DNA of 9,925 nucleotides from Planctomycetaceae bacterium (GTDB lineage: Bacteria > Planctomycetota > Planctomycetia > Planctomycetales > Planctomycetaceae). Of this stretch, positions 1-5,688 are shown in pieces. The position numbers and the translations under genes are program-made. The notes under the pieces were generated by a model, which saw only the letters and a program-made list of their open reading frames with translations, was not told where the DNA came from and did no database searches. The stretch spans positions 1-9,925 of the forward strand of contig JAGQQQ010000098.1 of NCBI GenBank assembly GCA_020426125.1, read 5' to 3'. Numbering within the stretch: position 1 is the stretch's first letter; every line of letters begins with the position of its first letter.

Positions 1-1
1 T

Positions 2-271
2 CTCGTTGCCTTGTTCCCCACCCCAGAAGCAATCCAAATGCTGACATCCGGCCAGCTGGAACTGGCTCGTTTGGAAGACCAAATCCAACAACTCACCGAT
101 GAGATTCATCACCTGCACGGCTTGGAACGACACCACCTCACCGAATACCACCAACTGACGGCCCGCCTCTCCGGACTCACCTCTGTGATCGAACAGCATC
201 TCCGCACCTACCGCCGACAGGTCCTTCAAGATTCACAACACGCACTCGACCAACAAACCGCTTCGCGGTGA
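2..271 (+). CDS. fliJ: FliJ-like flagellar export protein, 3' end only (partial)
   Basis: The reading frame is open to the left edge, so the gene probably begins outside the window; about 90 C-terminal codons are visible, ending at TGA 269-271. The visible part is almost wholly charged/leucine heptad sequence, predicted to be a long coiled coil. The tail (IEQHLRTYRRQVLQDSQ, then a short Ala/Ser/Arg end) resembles the end of FliJ proteins, where a charged helix is followed by LDEIA-like residues. FliJ is the soluble coiled-coil stalk/chaperone-escort protein of the FliI ATPase at the export gate in the cytoplasm. Placement just before a MgtE-N coiled-coil protein matches the fliJ-ylxF order of Bacillus. 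TTG at 11 or ATG at 38 could instead start a complete small coiled-coil protein. Low-complexity coiled coils are easily misnamed, so the FliJ name is an inference from context. Confidence 0.6.
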   Translation, partial: LVALFPTPEAIQMLTSGQLELARLEDQIQQLTDEIHHLHGLERHHLTEYHQLTARLSGLTSVIEQHLRTYRRQVLQDSQHALDQQTASR

Positions 272-309
272 CCGACACCCCAATCCCCCGTCATCTGCGA
301 GAACCTCCC

Positions 310-1056
310 ATGAAAACCATCGCCATCCTTCTGACCGCCACTCTGATCTTCGCCGGGTCCGCCGGGTCCGTCTACTACTACAGGACAAACCTGAAAACGG
401 AACCTGTTGCCGCTCAATCCTCCGCCCAGATTCCCGTTGCTGACGATACGCGCGATGAAAACGGTCCCAACGGCCTACCGGTTTCCGAACGGGCGAAGCC
501 CGTTACGGTGGAAGAGCTTCTTCGTCTCAGCATGAGCCTCAAGGACCGAGAGGCCCGGTTAACGCAGAAGGAAGAGCAACTTGCCGAAGAATCGATCCAA
601 CAACAGGTTGTGATCGCCGACATCCAGAAAGAGCATGACAACGTGGGAACGCTTCAGTCTCAACTCGACGCGACACTCCAGCGAGCGGAATTGCTAATGG
701 AACAACTTCATCAAGGTCGCCAGGCGATCATTGACGAAAGGTCCGCCGCCGAATCCCAACTTGACGAACTTCAGTCGACCCAGATCCAATTCGACCAGCA
801 ACACCAGGAAAACACAAAGAAACTCGCCCAGTGGATTCAAAACATGGACGAGAACAAGGCCGCGGAAGTTCTCCGCGAAATGGCCGATGAAGGCCAAATG
901 GAAACGGCCGTCCAGATTCTCTCGTTTTTTGAGGAACGAGATGCGGCCAGGATCCTCTCCACGCTGGACGATGCCAAGCTGATTCAGGACTTTGTCACCC
1001 AGTTTCGCAATCTGAAATCCCCCGATAAGAAAACTCCAAGCCACGGGAGACGTTAA
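310..1056 (+). CDS. Membrane-anchored coiled-coil protein with MgtE-N domain (MotE/YlxF-like)
   Basis: The protein has 248 residues from ATG 310. Residues 2-24 form one hydrophobic segment (signal anchor or signal peptide). Residues 25-64 are a polar linker, about 65-165 a long Glu/Gln-rich coiled coil, and about 168-240 a compact helical domain. That domain (LAQWIQNMDENKAAEVL, then AVQILSFFEERDAARILSTL) has the repeated 'M-x-x-x-x-A-A-x-I-L' pattern of MgtE intracellular N / FliG-like domains. This architecture is shared by MotE (a periplasmic chaperone of MotC in rhizobia) and YlxF, encoded between fliJ and fliK in Bacillus. A role in flagellar assembly or stator/motor support is inferred from architecture and neighbours. 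An alternative GTG start at 268 overlaps the previous stop as GTGA and would add 14 polar residues before the membrane segment. Neither start has a strong Shine-Dalgarno; ATG 310 was chosen because it puts the hydrophobic segment at the N-terminus. Confidence 0.75.
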   Translation: MKTIAILLTATLIFAGSAGSVYYYRTNLKTEPVAAQSSAQIPVADDTRDENGPNGLPVSERAKPVTVEELLRLSMSLKDREARLTQKEEQLAEESIQQQVVIADIQKEHDNVGTLQSQLDATLQRAELLMEQLHQGRQAIIDERSAAESQLDELQSTQIQFDQQHQENTKKLAQWIQNMDENKAAEVLREMADEGQMETAVQILSFFEERDAARILSTLDDAKLIQDFVTQFRNLKSPDKKTPSHGRR

Positions 1057-1107
1057 TCTCCTCCTTGCCCGCGATTGAACATCCACCCTTCTTGGAAGCA
1101 CCATTCG

Positions 1108-1374
1108 ATGAATACTTCCGAAGTGATTGTCATCGGCCGAGATCTTCTCATGACTGGATTATTGCTATCTCTTCCTGCCGTACTCGTAAGTTTAATTGTT
1201 GGTGGAACCATCAGCATTTTTCAAACGGTCACCAGCATTCAGGAACAGACCCTGACATTCGCCCCACGGATCATGGCCGTCGCGCTAATCCTAATGCTCA
1301 CATTGCCATGGATCCTGAAAGTCGCGACGGCGTTTGTCCAACGCATGTTTCTTCACATGCTAAATGCCGTTTAA
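1108..1374 (+). CDS. fliQ: Flagellar export gate protein FliQ
   Basis: An 88-residue protein, the normal FliQ size, with two hydrophobic helices (about 13-38 and 52-74). Between them lies the family hallmark FQTVTSIQEQTLTFAPRI, and the second helix contains the usual PW. FliQ is part of the FliPQR core of the flagellar type III export gate in the inner membrane, where four copies join five FliP and one FliR. The start is ATG 1108: GGAAG at 1093-1097 lies 10 nt upstream, and the N-terminus (MNTSEVIVIGRDLL) aligns with the family. A more distant TTG at 1075 would add 11 atypical residues. It lies 51 bp after the MgtE-N protein and directly before fliR. No fliP is found next to it, unlike the common fliP-fliQ-fliR order, so fliP should lie elsewhere. 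Confidence 0.95.
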   Translation: MNTSEVIVIGRDLLMTGLLLSLPAVLVSLIVGGTISIFQTVTSIQEQTLTFAPRIMAVALILMLTLPWILKVATAFVQRMFLHMLNAV

Positions 1375-1414
1375 TTCACGAACTTCATTTCCCATCACTT
1401 CCCATGCCACGATC

Positions 1415-2164
1415 ATGCCCCAACTGGACTTACTCTTTCTGACTCTCTTGCTAACGGCCGCCCGTGTCTCTGGATTCGTGGCGTTTCTACCGTTGTTTGG
1501 CAGTCGCACACTCCCTAAGACTGTCAAGATAGGACTGGTCGTGACGCTCACTGTCGTCTGGGGATTTTCACAGTCAATCGGATCGTCTTCGCTGGGGATT
1601 CCTTCCCACAATCCGGGTTGGTTCACCTTGGCCTGGTTGATGGCACGTGAACTGACGCTCGGGGCCTGTTGCGGTTACGTGCTTTCTCTGATACTCGTCC
1701 CCGCTCGAATCGCCGGATCGTACATTGCCCAGGAGATGGGTCTCACAATTGCGACACTCACATCGTCCGAGGGACTCGGCAACCAGAATGTGCTGTCGGA
1801 GATCCTCGAAGGCCTCGCAATTCTCGCCCTGCTCTTAACGAACATTCACCATCTGTTTTTTCTCCTGTTCGACCGGATGCTCGCAACTTTCCCGATTGGC
1901 CGTGCTTGGCCATTCCCCCGTAGCGACTGGCTCGTTATGCAACTGACGTCTCTACCCGCCGATGGTGTCTCGATGGCACTTCCCATTGTTGTTGTCCTCG
2001 GCTGCACGACAATTGGCCTGTTATTTGCCATGCGTCAAACGCCTCAGTTTAATCTGTTTACATTTGGCATGCCGGTCCGGCTCGTCGCGGGGCTAATTGC
2101 GCTCTTCTTGTTTATTCCCGATCTGATCTACTTTTTCGTGAACAGTATTCGACATGTTATGTGA
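1415..2164 (+). CDS. fliR: Flagellar export gate protein FliR
   Basis: A 249-residue multi-pass membrane protein, close to the usual 250-260. Recognisable FliR segments are an N-terminal helix with ARVSGFVAFLPLFG followed by RTLPKTVKIGL, the glycine-rich ELTLGACCGYVLSL helix, AGSYIAQEMGL, and the conserved TPQFNLFTFGMPVRL before the last helices. FliR is the single-copy subunit that caps the FliPQR channel in the inner membrane. ATG 1415 (MPQLDLLFLTLLL) was preferred because it starts right at the first helix, as in the family. ATG 1364 would overlap fliQ by 11 nt and add 17 polar residues. Neither start has a Shine-Dalgarno, so translation may depend on ribosomes finishing fliQ. The next gene, flhB, follows after a 71-bp gap with repeats. 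Confidence 0.94.
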   Translation: MPQLDLLFLTLLLTAARVSGFVAFLPLFGSRTLPKTVKIGLVVTLTVVWGFSQSIGSSSLGIPSHNPGWFTLAWLMARELTLGACCGYVLSLILVPARIAGSYIAQEMGLTIATLTSSEGLGNQNVLSEILEGLAILALLLTNIHHLFFLLFDRMLATFPIGRAWPFPRSDWLVMQLTSLPADGVSMALPIVVVLGCTTIGLLFAMRQTPQFNLFTFGMPVRLVAGLIALFLFIPDLIYFFVNSIRHVM

Positions 2165-2176
2165 ATAACATGGCTG

Positions 2177-2195
2177 CGGTGTCCGGAGGACACCG
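2177..2195. repeat. Perfect palindrome (8-bp stem, 3-nt loop), REP-like hairpin
   Basis: CGGTGTCC, loop GGA, GGACACCG: eight consecutive Watson-Crick pairs, seen directly. It lies 12 nt after the fliR stop and 40 nt before flhB. No T-run follows, so it is not a standard intrinsic terminator. Possible roles are a dispersed REP-like element, an mRNA-stabilising or processing hairpin, or a regulator-binding palindrome. GGAGG in the loop/right arm looks like a Shine-Dalgarno but has no start codon at the right distance. Confidence 0.65.
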
Positions 2196-2207
2196 GCTAA
2201 ACGGCTA

Positions 2208-2235
2208 TTTCCTAATTCCCGATTCCTGATTCCTC
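2208..2235. repeat. Heptanucleotide tandem repeat abutting the flhB start codon
   Basis: Period-7 units: TTTCCTA (imperfect), ATTCCCG, ATTCCTG, ATTCCTC, then ATG of flhB at 2236. The shared core is TTCCY. The repeat occupies the place of a ribosome binding site and is pyrimidine-rich, so flhB has no Shine-Dalgarno. Four units fill exactly 28 nt. Confidence 0.7.
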
Positions 2236-3294
2236 ATGTCTGACGAATTTGATCAGAATAAGACCGAAGAGGCCACTCCGCGACGGCTCGAACGGGCTCG
2301 CGACGAGGGGGACGTTGTCTTTTCCCCCGATCTGAGCGGTGGCATCGTCCTGCTCGCGATATCGGTCGCCCTGTGGCTCTTTTCGTCGCTCGTTCTCCAA
2401 ACGTTCACCGGTCCATTCTTCGAGTCATTGCCTCATCTCCGTCGAATGGACTGGACCGTCGCTACGACCAATGTTCTCGCGCAGTGGTTTCTCTCCCACT
2501 TCGGAGTGATGACCGCCGTCGTCGGGGGCATCGCCATGACCGCCGCGATTTTCTCGACGCAATTGCAGTCGGGAATGACCATGACGTGGCAACCCCTCTC
2601 TCCCAAATGGGACCGACTATCGCCGACAAATGGCTGGAACCGGCTCTTTTCCCCAGAGAGTGCCCTTCGTGGCGGACTTTCTGTGTTGAAACTCGCTTCG
2701 ACCGTCGCAGTTGTCTTATTGATCCTCAGGTCCTTCACTTCGCGCTGGCGAGAAAACCCCTTCACGAGTGGTGCTAGTCTGTCAACTGGCGTTTTCGTCC
2801 CAATGCTGTTTGGGCTGGCATTCATCACATTCTCCTGGGGACTTGTCGATTACGCATTCCGCTGGTGGCGGCATCAACAGAAACTCAAGATGTCCCGACA
2901 GGAAATTCAGGACGAGCAAAAGGACGACCAAGGGGATCCGCAGATTCGAGCCAGGATGCGGCGAATCCAGAAAGAGACGGCGATGCAGCGAAAGGCTCTT
3001 CAAGAAGTTCCTAACGCAACGATGGTCATCACCAATCCGACGCATTATGCCGTCGCCTTAAGGTATGAGTCGGGCAAGATGAATGCGCCCGTTGTGGTGG
3101 CGAAGGGAACCGACGCCGTCGCCCGACGGATCGCGGAGACAGCCCGAAAACATGGCATTCCGGTGTTGGAACGAAAACCGTTGACGCGGGCGATTTTCGC
3201 ACTCGCCGATGTCGGCGACGAGATTCCGGCCGAGTTCTACCGCGCCATCGCCGAGTTACTCGCTCACGTTTATCGACTCAAAAACGCTTCCTGA
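2236..3294 (+). CDS. flhB: Flagellar export switch protein FlhB
   Basis: A 352-residue protein, the normal FlhB size. The N-terminus has the family signature KTEEATPRRLERARDEGDV, followed by four hydrophobic segments (about 35-56, 92-110, 149-165, 185-206) and a cytoplasmic domain from about 215. The autocleavage motif NPTH is at residues 267-270, close to N269-P270 of Salmonella FlhB, so self-cleavage between Asn267 and Pro268 is expected. Downstream are the usual VVAKGTDAVARRIAE and IPVLERKPLTRAIF segments. FlhB sits at the inner-membrane export gate and switches substrate class from rod/hook to filament. The ATG directly follows a heptamer repeat and no Shine-Dalgarno is present. flhA, a frequent downstream neighbour, is absent; motA follows after 28 bp. 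Confidence 0.97.
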   Translation: MSDEFDQNKTEEATPRRLERARDEGDVVFSPDLSGGIVLLAISVALWLFSSLVLQTFTGPFFESLPHLRRMDWTVATTNVLAQWFLSHFGVMTAVVGGIAMTAAIFSTQLQSGMTMTWQPLSPKWDRLSPTNGWNRLFSPESALRGGLSVLKLASTVAVVLLILRSFTSRWRENPFTSGASLSTGVFVPMLFGLAFITFSWGLVDYAFRWWRHQQKLKMSRQEIQDEQKDDQGDPQIRARMRRIQKETAMQRKALQEVPNATMVITNPTHYAVALRYESGKMNAPVVVAKGTDAVARRIAETARKHGIPVLERKPLTRAIFALADVGDEIPAEFYRAIAELLAHVYRLKNAS

Positions 3295-3312
3295 AATCAC
3301 GCCAAGGATGGC

Positions 3313-3317
3313 GGAGG
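3313..3317 (+). promoter_or_regulatory. Shine-Dalgarno GGAGG deciding the motA start
   Basis: GGAGG is followed by 5 nt and then ATG 3323. This favours 3323 over the in-frame ATG 3308, which has no suitably spaced site. Confidence 0.75.
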
Positions 3318-3322
3318 ACAAA

Positions 3323-4096
3323 ATGGATATTGCAACAGTTGTTGGAATCCTCTTGGGATCAATCCTCGTCGTAGGCTCCATCATTCTCGGGGGGTCGATT
3401 CTGCCATTTGTGAATGTGCCCTCGATCATGATTACGATCGGCGGTTCCATCGCTGCCCTGCTCATTAATTTTCCGATGCGCAAGGTGCTCGGCGTCTTCT
3501 CGGTTGTCAAAAAATGTTTCGTGACGAAAGTGCCGGATTCCAAAGAGATCATCGAACAGTTCACCGAGTTCGCAAAGATTGCCAGGAAGGACGGCCTGTT
3601 GGCCTTGGAGCAGCGATTCGAGGAGATCGAAGACGAGTTTCTGAAACGGGGTCTGGAGATGGTCGTCGCAGGCAACTCGAAGGACGAGATTCTGTCGGTG
3701 ATGGACATCGAGATGAGCTGCATCGAGCAACGCCATGAGACGGGGAAGAAGATTCTCGATGCCACGGCCGCGGCCGCCCCGGCCTTTGGAATGATTGGAA
3801 CGTTGATCGGACTTGTGCAGATGCTTCGTACTCTTGAAGACCCCAGCCAGATCGGTGTGGGAATGGCGACCGCCTTACTCACCACGCTGTATGGAGCCGT
3901 GATCGCGAACCTGTTTTGTGTGCCACTCGCGGGGAAACTGGAAGTCCGCAGCCAAGAGGAACTCACCGCCAGGCAGTTGATGACCGCCGGTCTTGCCACA
4001 CTGGTCGAAGGCCTGTCGCCGCCCGTGGTTCAAGAACGCCTGTCGGCGTTTCTCTCCAACTCACATCGGGCCTTCGACACGACTCAAGCGGCGTAG
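3323..4096 (+). CDS. motA: Flagellar stator protein MotA
   Basis: A 257-residue MotA/ExbB-family protein that forms the pentameric ring of the stator ion channel in the inner membrane. It has two N-terminal membrane segments (about 4-24 and 33-49) and a large cytoplasmic loop. In the loop, R88 and E96 (ARKDGLLALE) match the spacing of the E. coli MotA charged pair R90/E98 that touches FliG. The last two membrane segments carry the two key prolines: P153 in APAFGMIGTLIGLV and P201 in NLFCVPLAG, like P173 and P222 of E. coli. The start at 3323 (MDIATVVGILLG) is set by a good Shine-Dalgarno and matches the family. It follows flhB by 28 bp. Its likely partners are encoded by the two motB-like genes downstream. 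Confidence 0.96.
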   Translation: MDIATVVGILLGSILVVGSIILGGSILPFVNVPSIMITIGGSIAALLINFPMRKVLGVFSVVKKCFVTKVPDSKEIIEQFTEFAKIARKDGLLALEQRFEEIEDEFLKRGLEMVVAGNSKDEILSVMDIEMSCIEQRHETGKKILDATAAAAPAFGMIGTLIGLVQMLRTLEDPSQIGVGMATALLTTLYGAVIANLFCVPLAGKLEVRSQEELTARQLMTAGLATLVEGLSPPVVQERLSAFLSNSHRAFDTTQAA

Positions 4097-4103
4097 ACGA
4101 TTC

Positions 4104-4110
4104 GAGGAAG
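4104..4110 (+). promoter_or_regulatory. Shine-Dalgarno (GAGGAAG) before a 31-codon ORF
   Basis: GAGGAAG ends 3 nt before ATG 4114, with its AGGA core 5 nt away. It is one of the better ribosome sites in the operon, whereas motB1 itself has none. This supports translation initiating at 4114. Confidence 0.5.
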
Positions 4111-4113
4111 ACG

Positions 4114-4209
4114 ATGTCCGGCCAGATGGGCGAGTCAGTCATCGATCGCCAATACGGAACAGGAACGAACGGATTCCAAAGTGACGACGTTGCTTTACTT
4201 CACCAATAA
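4114..4209 (+). CDS. Possible 31-residue small protein or translation leader between motA and motB1
   Basis: It starts at ATG 4114 with a good Shine-Dalgarno and ends at TAA 4207-4209, three bases before the motB1 ATG and in the same frame as motB1. The peptide is polar and glycine/serine-rich (MSGQMGESVIDRQYGTGTNG, then an acidic stretch), with no membrane segment or recognised motif. No homologue is known to me. Two readings are possible: a short coupling ORF that delivers ribosomes to motB1, which has no Shine-Dalgarno of its own, or a small motor-related protein. A non-coding accident is also possible because ORFs this short arise by chance. Read-through of the TAA would give MotB1 a 32-residue N-terminal extension. 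Confidence 0.35.
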   Translation: MSGQMGESVIDRQYGTGTNGFQSDDVALLHQ

Positions 4210-4212
4210 CGA

Positions 4213-4893
4213 ATGAGCCATGCCATGCTCCGTCAAAGTAAAAGGGTCAAGGCATCCACGACCGGAGAAATTCCCAAATGGTTTGTCACGTATAGCGACG
4301 TCATTACGTTGCTCATGACATTCTTTATCCTGCTGCTAACCTTCTCGAACAATGAACCCGAGAAGTTTGAAATGATGAAGCGATCGCTCTTCGGAGATGG
4401 TGGCAGCGCTGGGGACATCGGGATTCGGGCCTCGGCACTCGACCTGGACGCGGTTGTCGTGCGAATGCGACCTCCGAGTGCTCGGCTTACGGTTCGGGGA
4501 AGTGAAACACCGCCAATGTACTCGGAACTGGTGATGGCGTCCGTGGGAGCCGGACTCGAATCGTTTCGCGAGGAGAACGAGTTCGCAACGGTTGATAGCT
4601 TTCATATCGACATCTCGCTCACCCTATTTTTCGATGACGCCGGGCAACTCACACACATCGGTCAGAAACAATTGCAATTACTGGCCGGACAAATGCGACG
4701 TCTGCCAATCGACTTGACAGCAACCGTGGATCGACCGGAGGAGGTAGAGAAGGCCATTGAGATTGCGATGGCGCTGACCCATTCGTTTCAAATTCCAATC
4801 GGACGGGTGGCTACGTCCATCGCCTCTTCGCCGAACGAGGCCCCGCGCGGATTGCGACTGACATTGGTTCACCGTCAAGATGGAGGAACGTGA
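4213..4893 (+). CDS. motB: MotB-like stator protein 1, degenerate OmpA-like C-terminus
   Basis: A 226-residue protein. After a basic 22-residue N-terminus comes the MotB membrane helix PKWFVTYSDVITLLMTFFIL with the ion-carrying aspartate at D29 (equivalent to E. coli D32). A charged stretch follows (NEPEKFEMMKRSLFG), where the MotB plug helix normally lies. The C-terminal part (about 128-222) looks like an OmpA-family peptidoglycan-binding domain: ISLTLFFDDAGQLTHIGQKQL matches the usual start, and LRLTLV the last strand. The central GHTD...NWELSxxRA block is shortened and altered. By eye, D173 may match the conserved Asp, but the Arg of the SxxRA motif is missing. The start has no Shine-Dalgarno, which suggests coupling to the ORF ending at 4209. 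MotB normally dimerises inside the MotA ring and anchors it to the cell wall. Confidence 0.86.
   Translation: MSHAMLRQSKRVKASTTGEIPKWFVTYSDVITLLMTFFILLLTFSNNEPEKFEMMKRSLFGDGGSAGDIGIRASALDLDAVVVRMRPPSARLTVRGSETPPMYSELVMASVGAGLESFREENEFATVDSFHIDISLTLFFDDAGQLTHIGQKQLQLLAGQMRRLPIDLTATVDRPEEVEKAIEIAMALTHSFQIPIGRVATSIASSPNEAPRGLRLTLVHRQDGGT
4882..4887 (+). promoter_or_regulatory. Shine-Dalgarno GGAGGA deciding the motB2 start
   Basis: GGAGGA lies within the last codons of motB1, 7 nt before ATG 4895. This makes 4895 preferable to the in-frame ATG 4880, which has no such site. Confidence 0.75.
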
Positions 4894-4894
4894 C

Positions 4895-5620
4895 ATGCGG
4901 CGACGCAAAAAACCGTCCGGCCCCAATAACGGCTATCTGATTTCCTTCGGCGATACGATGACCGCGCTGCTTGCGTTTTTCATCGTGCTCAATTCCCTCG
5001 CGTCCGAGCAAACAGGTGCCAACATCTACTCCGGGACTGGCTCCTTCATCCGGGCGACCGACTCCCTGGGGGTGCCCGGTATCTTCCCCGCAGGAAAGAG
5101 CCGATACTCGTTGCAACTCAACAGCCCCAGTCCTCTCTATCTGTCGGAGTCGAAGGATCCCGAGAACGTTCAACAACTTGGACCGGATCCGGAGGATGAC
5201 TCCATCTATGTTCGTGATCGGGAACTGGAAGACTTTGAACGGGTTCTCCACGAACTCGAGCGGCTCCACAAATTTACCCAGGAGCGTTCGGTCGAGGGAG
5301 AGGTTTCCATCGACCGGCTTTCCCCGCTCCCCAAAGATGGCCGACTTGACGAGGAGTTCCGCAAACTGTTGGTGCAAACTGTCTCCGCATTTCAACAACC
5401 ATCGGCACACGTTGAACTGATCATCTGGACTCCAGTGCCGTCTTCGGCAGCATGGAAACGGGCCAGCGTCCAGGCCCATCAACTCCGCATTGCCAGTCAG
5501 GAGTTCTTAAAACTCACTCCCAACGAGGCCGGTCGATTCACGGCATCCGCCCGGCAATGGAGCGATCCCAAACTCAAACGTCCGACAGCGACGCTCGTCA
5601 TTCGGGAACGAACGCGATAA
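4895..5620 (+). CDS. MotB-like stator protein 2, divergent periplasmic domain
   Basis: A 241-residue protein beginning one base after the motB1 stop (TGACATG) with an excellent Shine-Dalgarno. After a basic N-terminus comes the MotB-type helix NGYLISFGDTMTALLAFFIV, with the essential aspartate at D20. Next are a linker (QTGANIYSGTGSFIRA, then a Gly/Pro-rich stretch to about 80), an acidic helical stretch (about 110-135) and a C-terminal alpha/beta domain (about 140-239). The last domain follows the OmpA-like outline (HVELIIWTP, then a helix, then LKRPTATLVI). By eye, though, the conserved Asp of GHTD is P180 and the Arg of SxxRA is Q193. It is probably a second MotB-type subunit of the same stator, able to carry ions but perhaps not to bind peptidoglycan in the usual way. 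It closes the + strand operon, 68 bp from the convergent gyrB. Confidence 0.83.
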   Translation: MRRRKKPSGPNNGYLISFGDTMTALLAFFIVLNSLASEQTGANIYSGTGSFIRATDSLGVPGIFPAGKSRYSLQLNSPSPLYLSESKDPENVQQLGPDPEDDSIYVRDRELEDFERVLHELERLHKFTQERSVEGEVSIDRLSPLPKDGRLDEEFRKLLVQTVSAFQQPSAHVELIIWTPVPSSAAWKRASVQAHQLRIASQEFLKLTPNEAGRFTASARQWSDPKLKRPTATLVIRERTR

Positions 5621-5688
5621 CCCGCATTCAACGACGGGGCTCAGAGGGCTCCGGATTAACGAGAGTAGGAATGGAACAATTCAAGTCG

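Noticed and set aside
2185..2189. GGAGG as a Shine-Dalgarno for flhB
   Set aside because: It is 46 nt from the flhB ATG and buried in the palindrome, and no start codon lies at a usable distance.
3256..3999. Long open frame (247 codons) antisense to motA
   Set aside because: It lies wholly opposite a clear MotA with intact functional residues. Its translation is low-complexity Ser/Ile/Pro-rich with no motif, and it reflects the codon pattern of motA.
5636..5652. Possible terminator between motB2 and gyrB (GGGGCTC AGA GGGCTCC)
   Set aside because: Pairing needs two G-U wobbles and works only on the + strand RNA, and no T-run follows. It is better seen as a short direct repeat.
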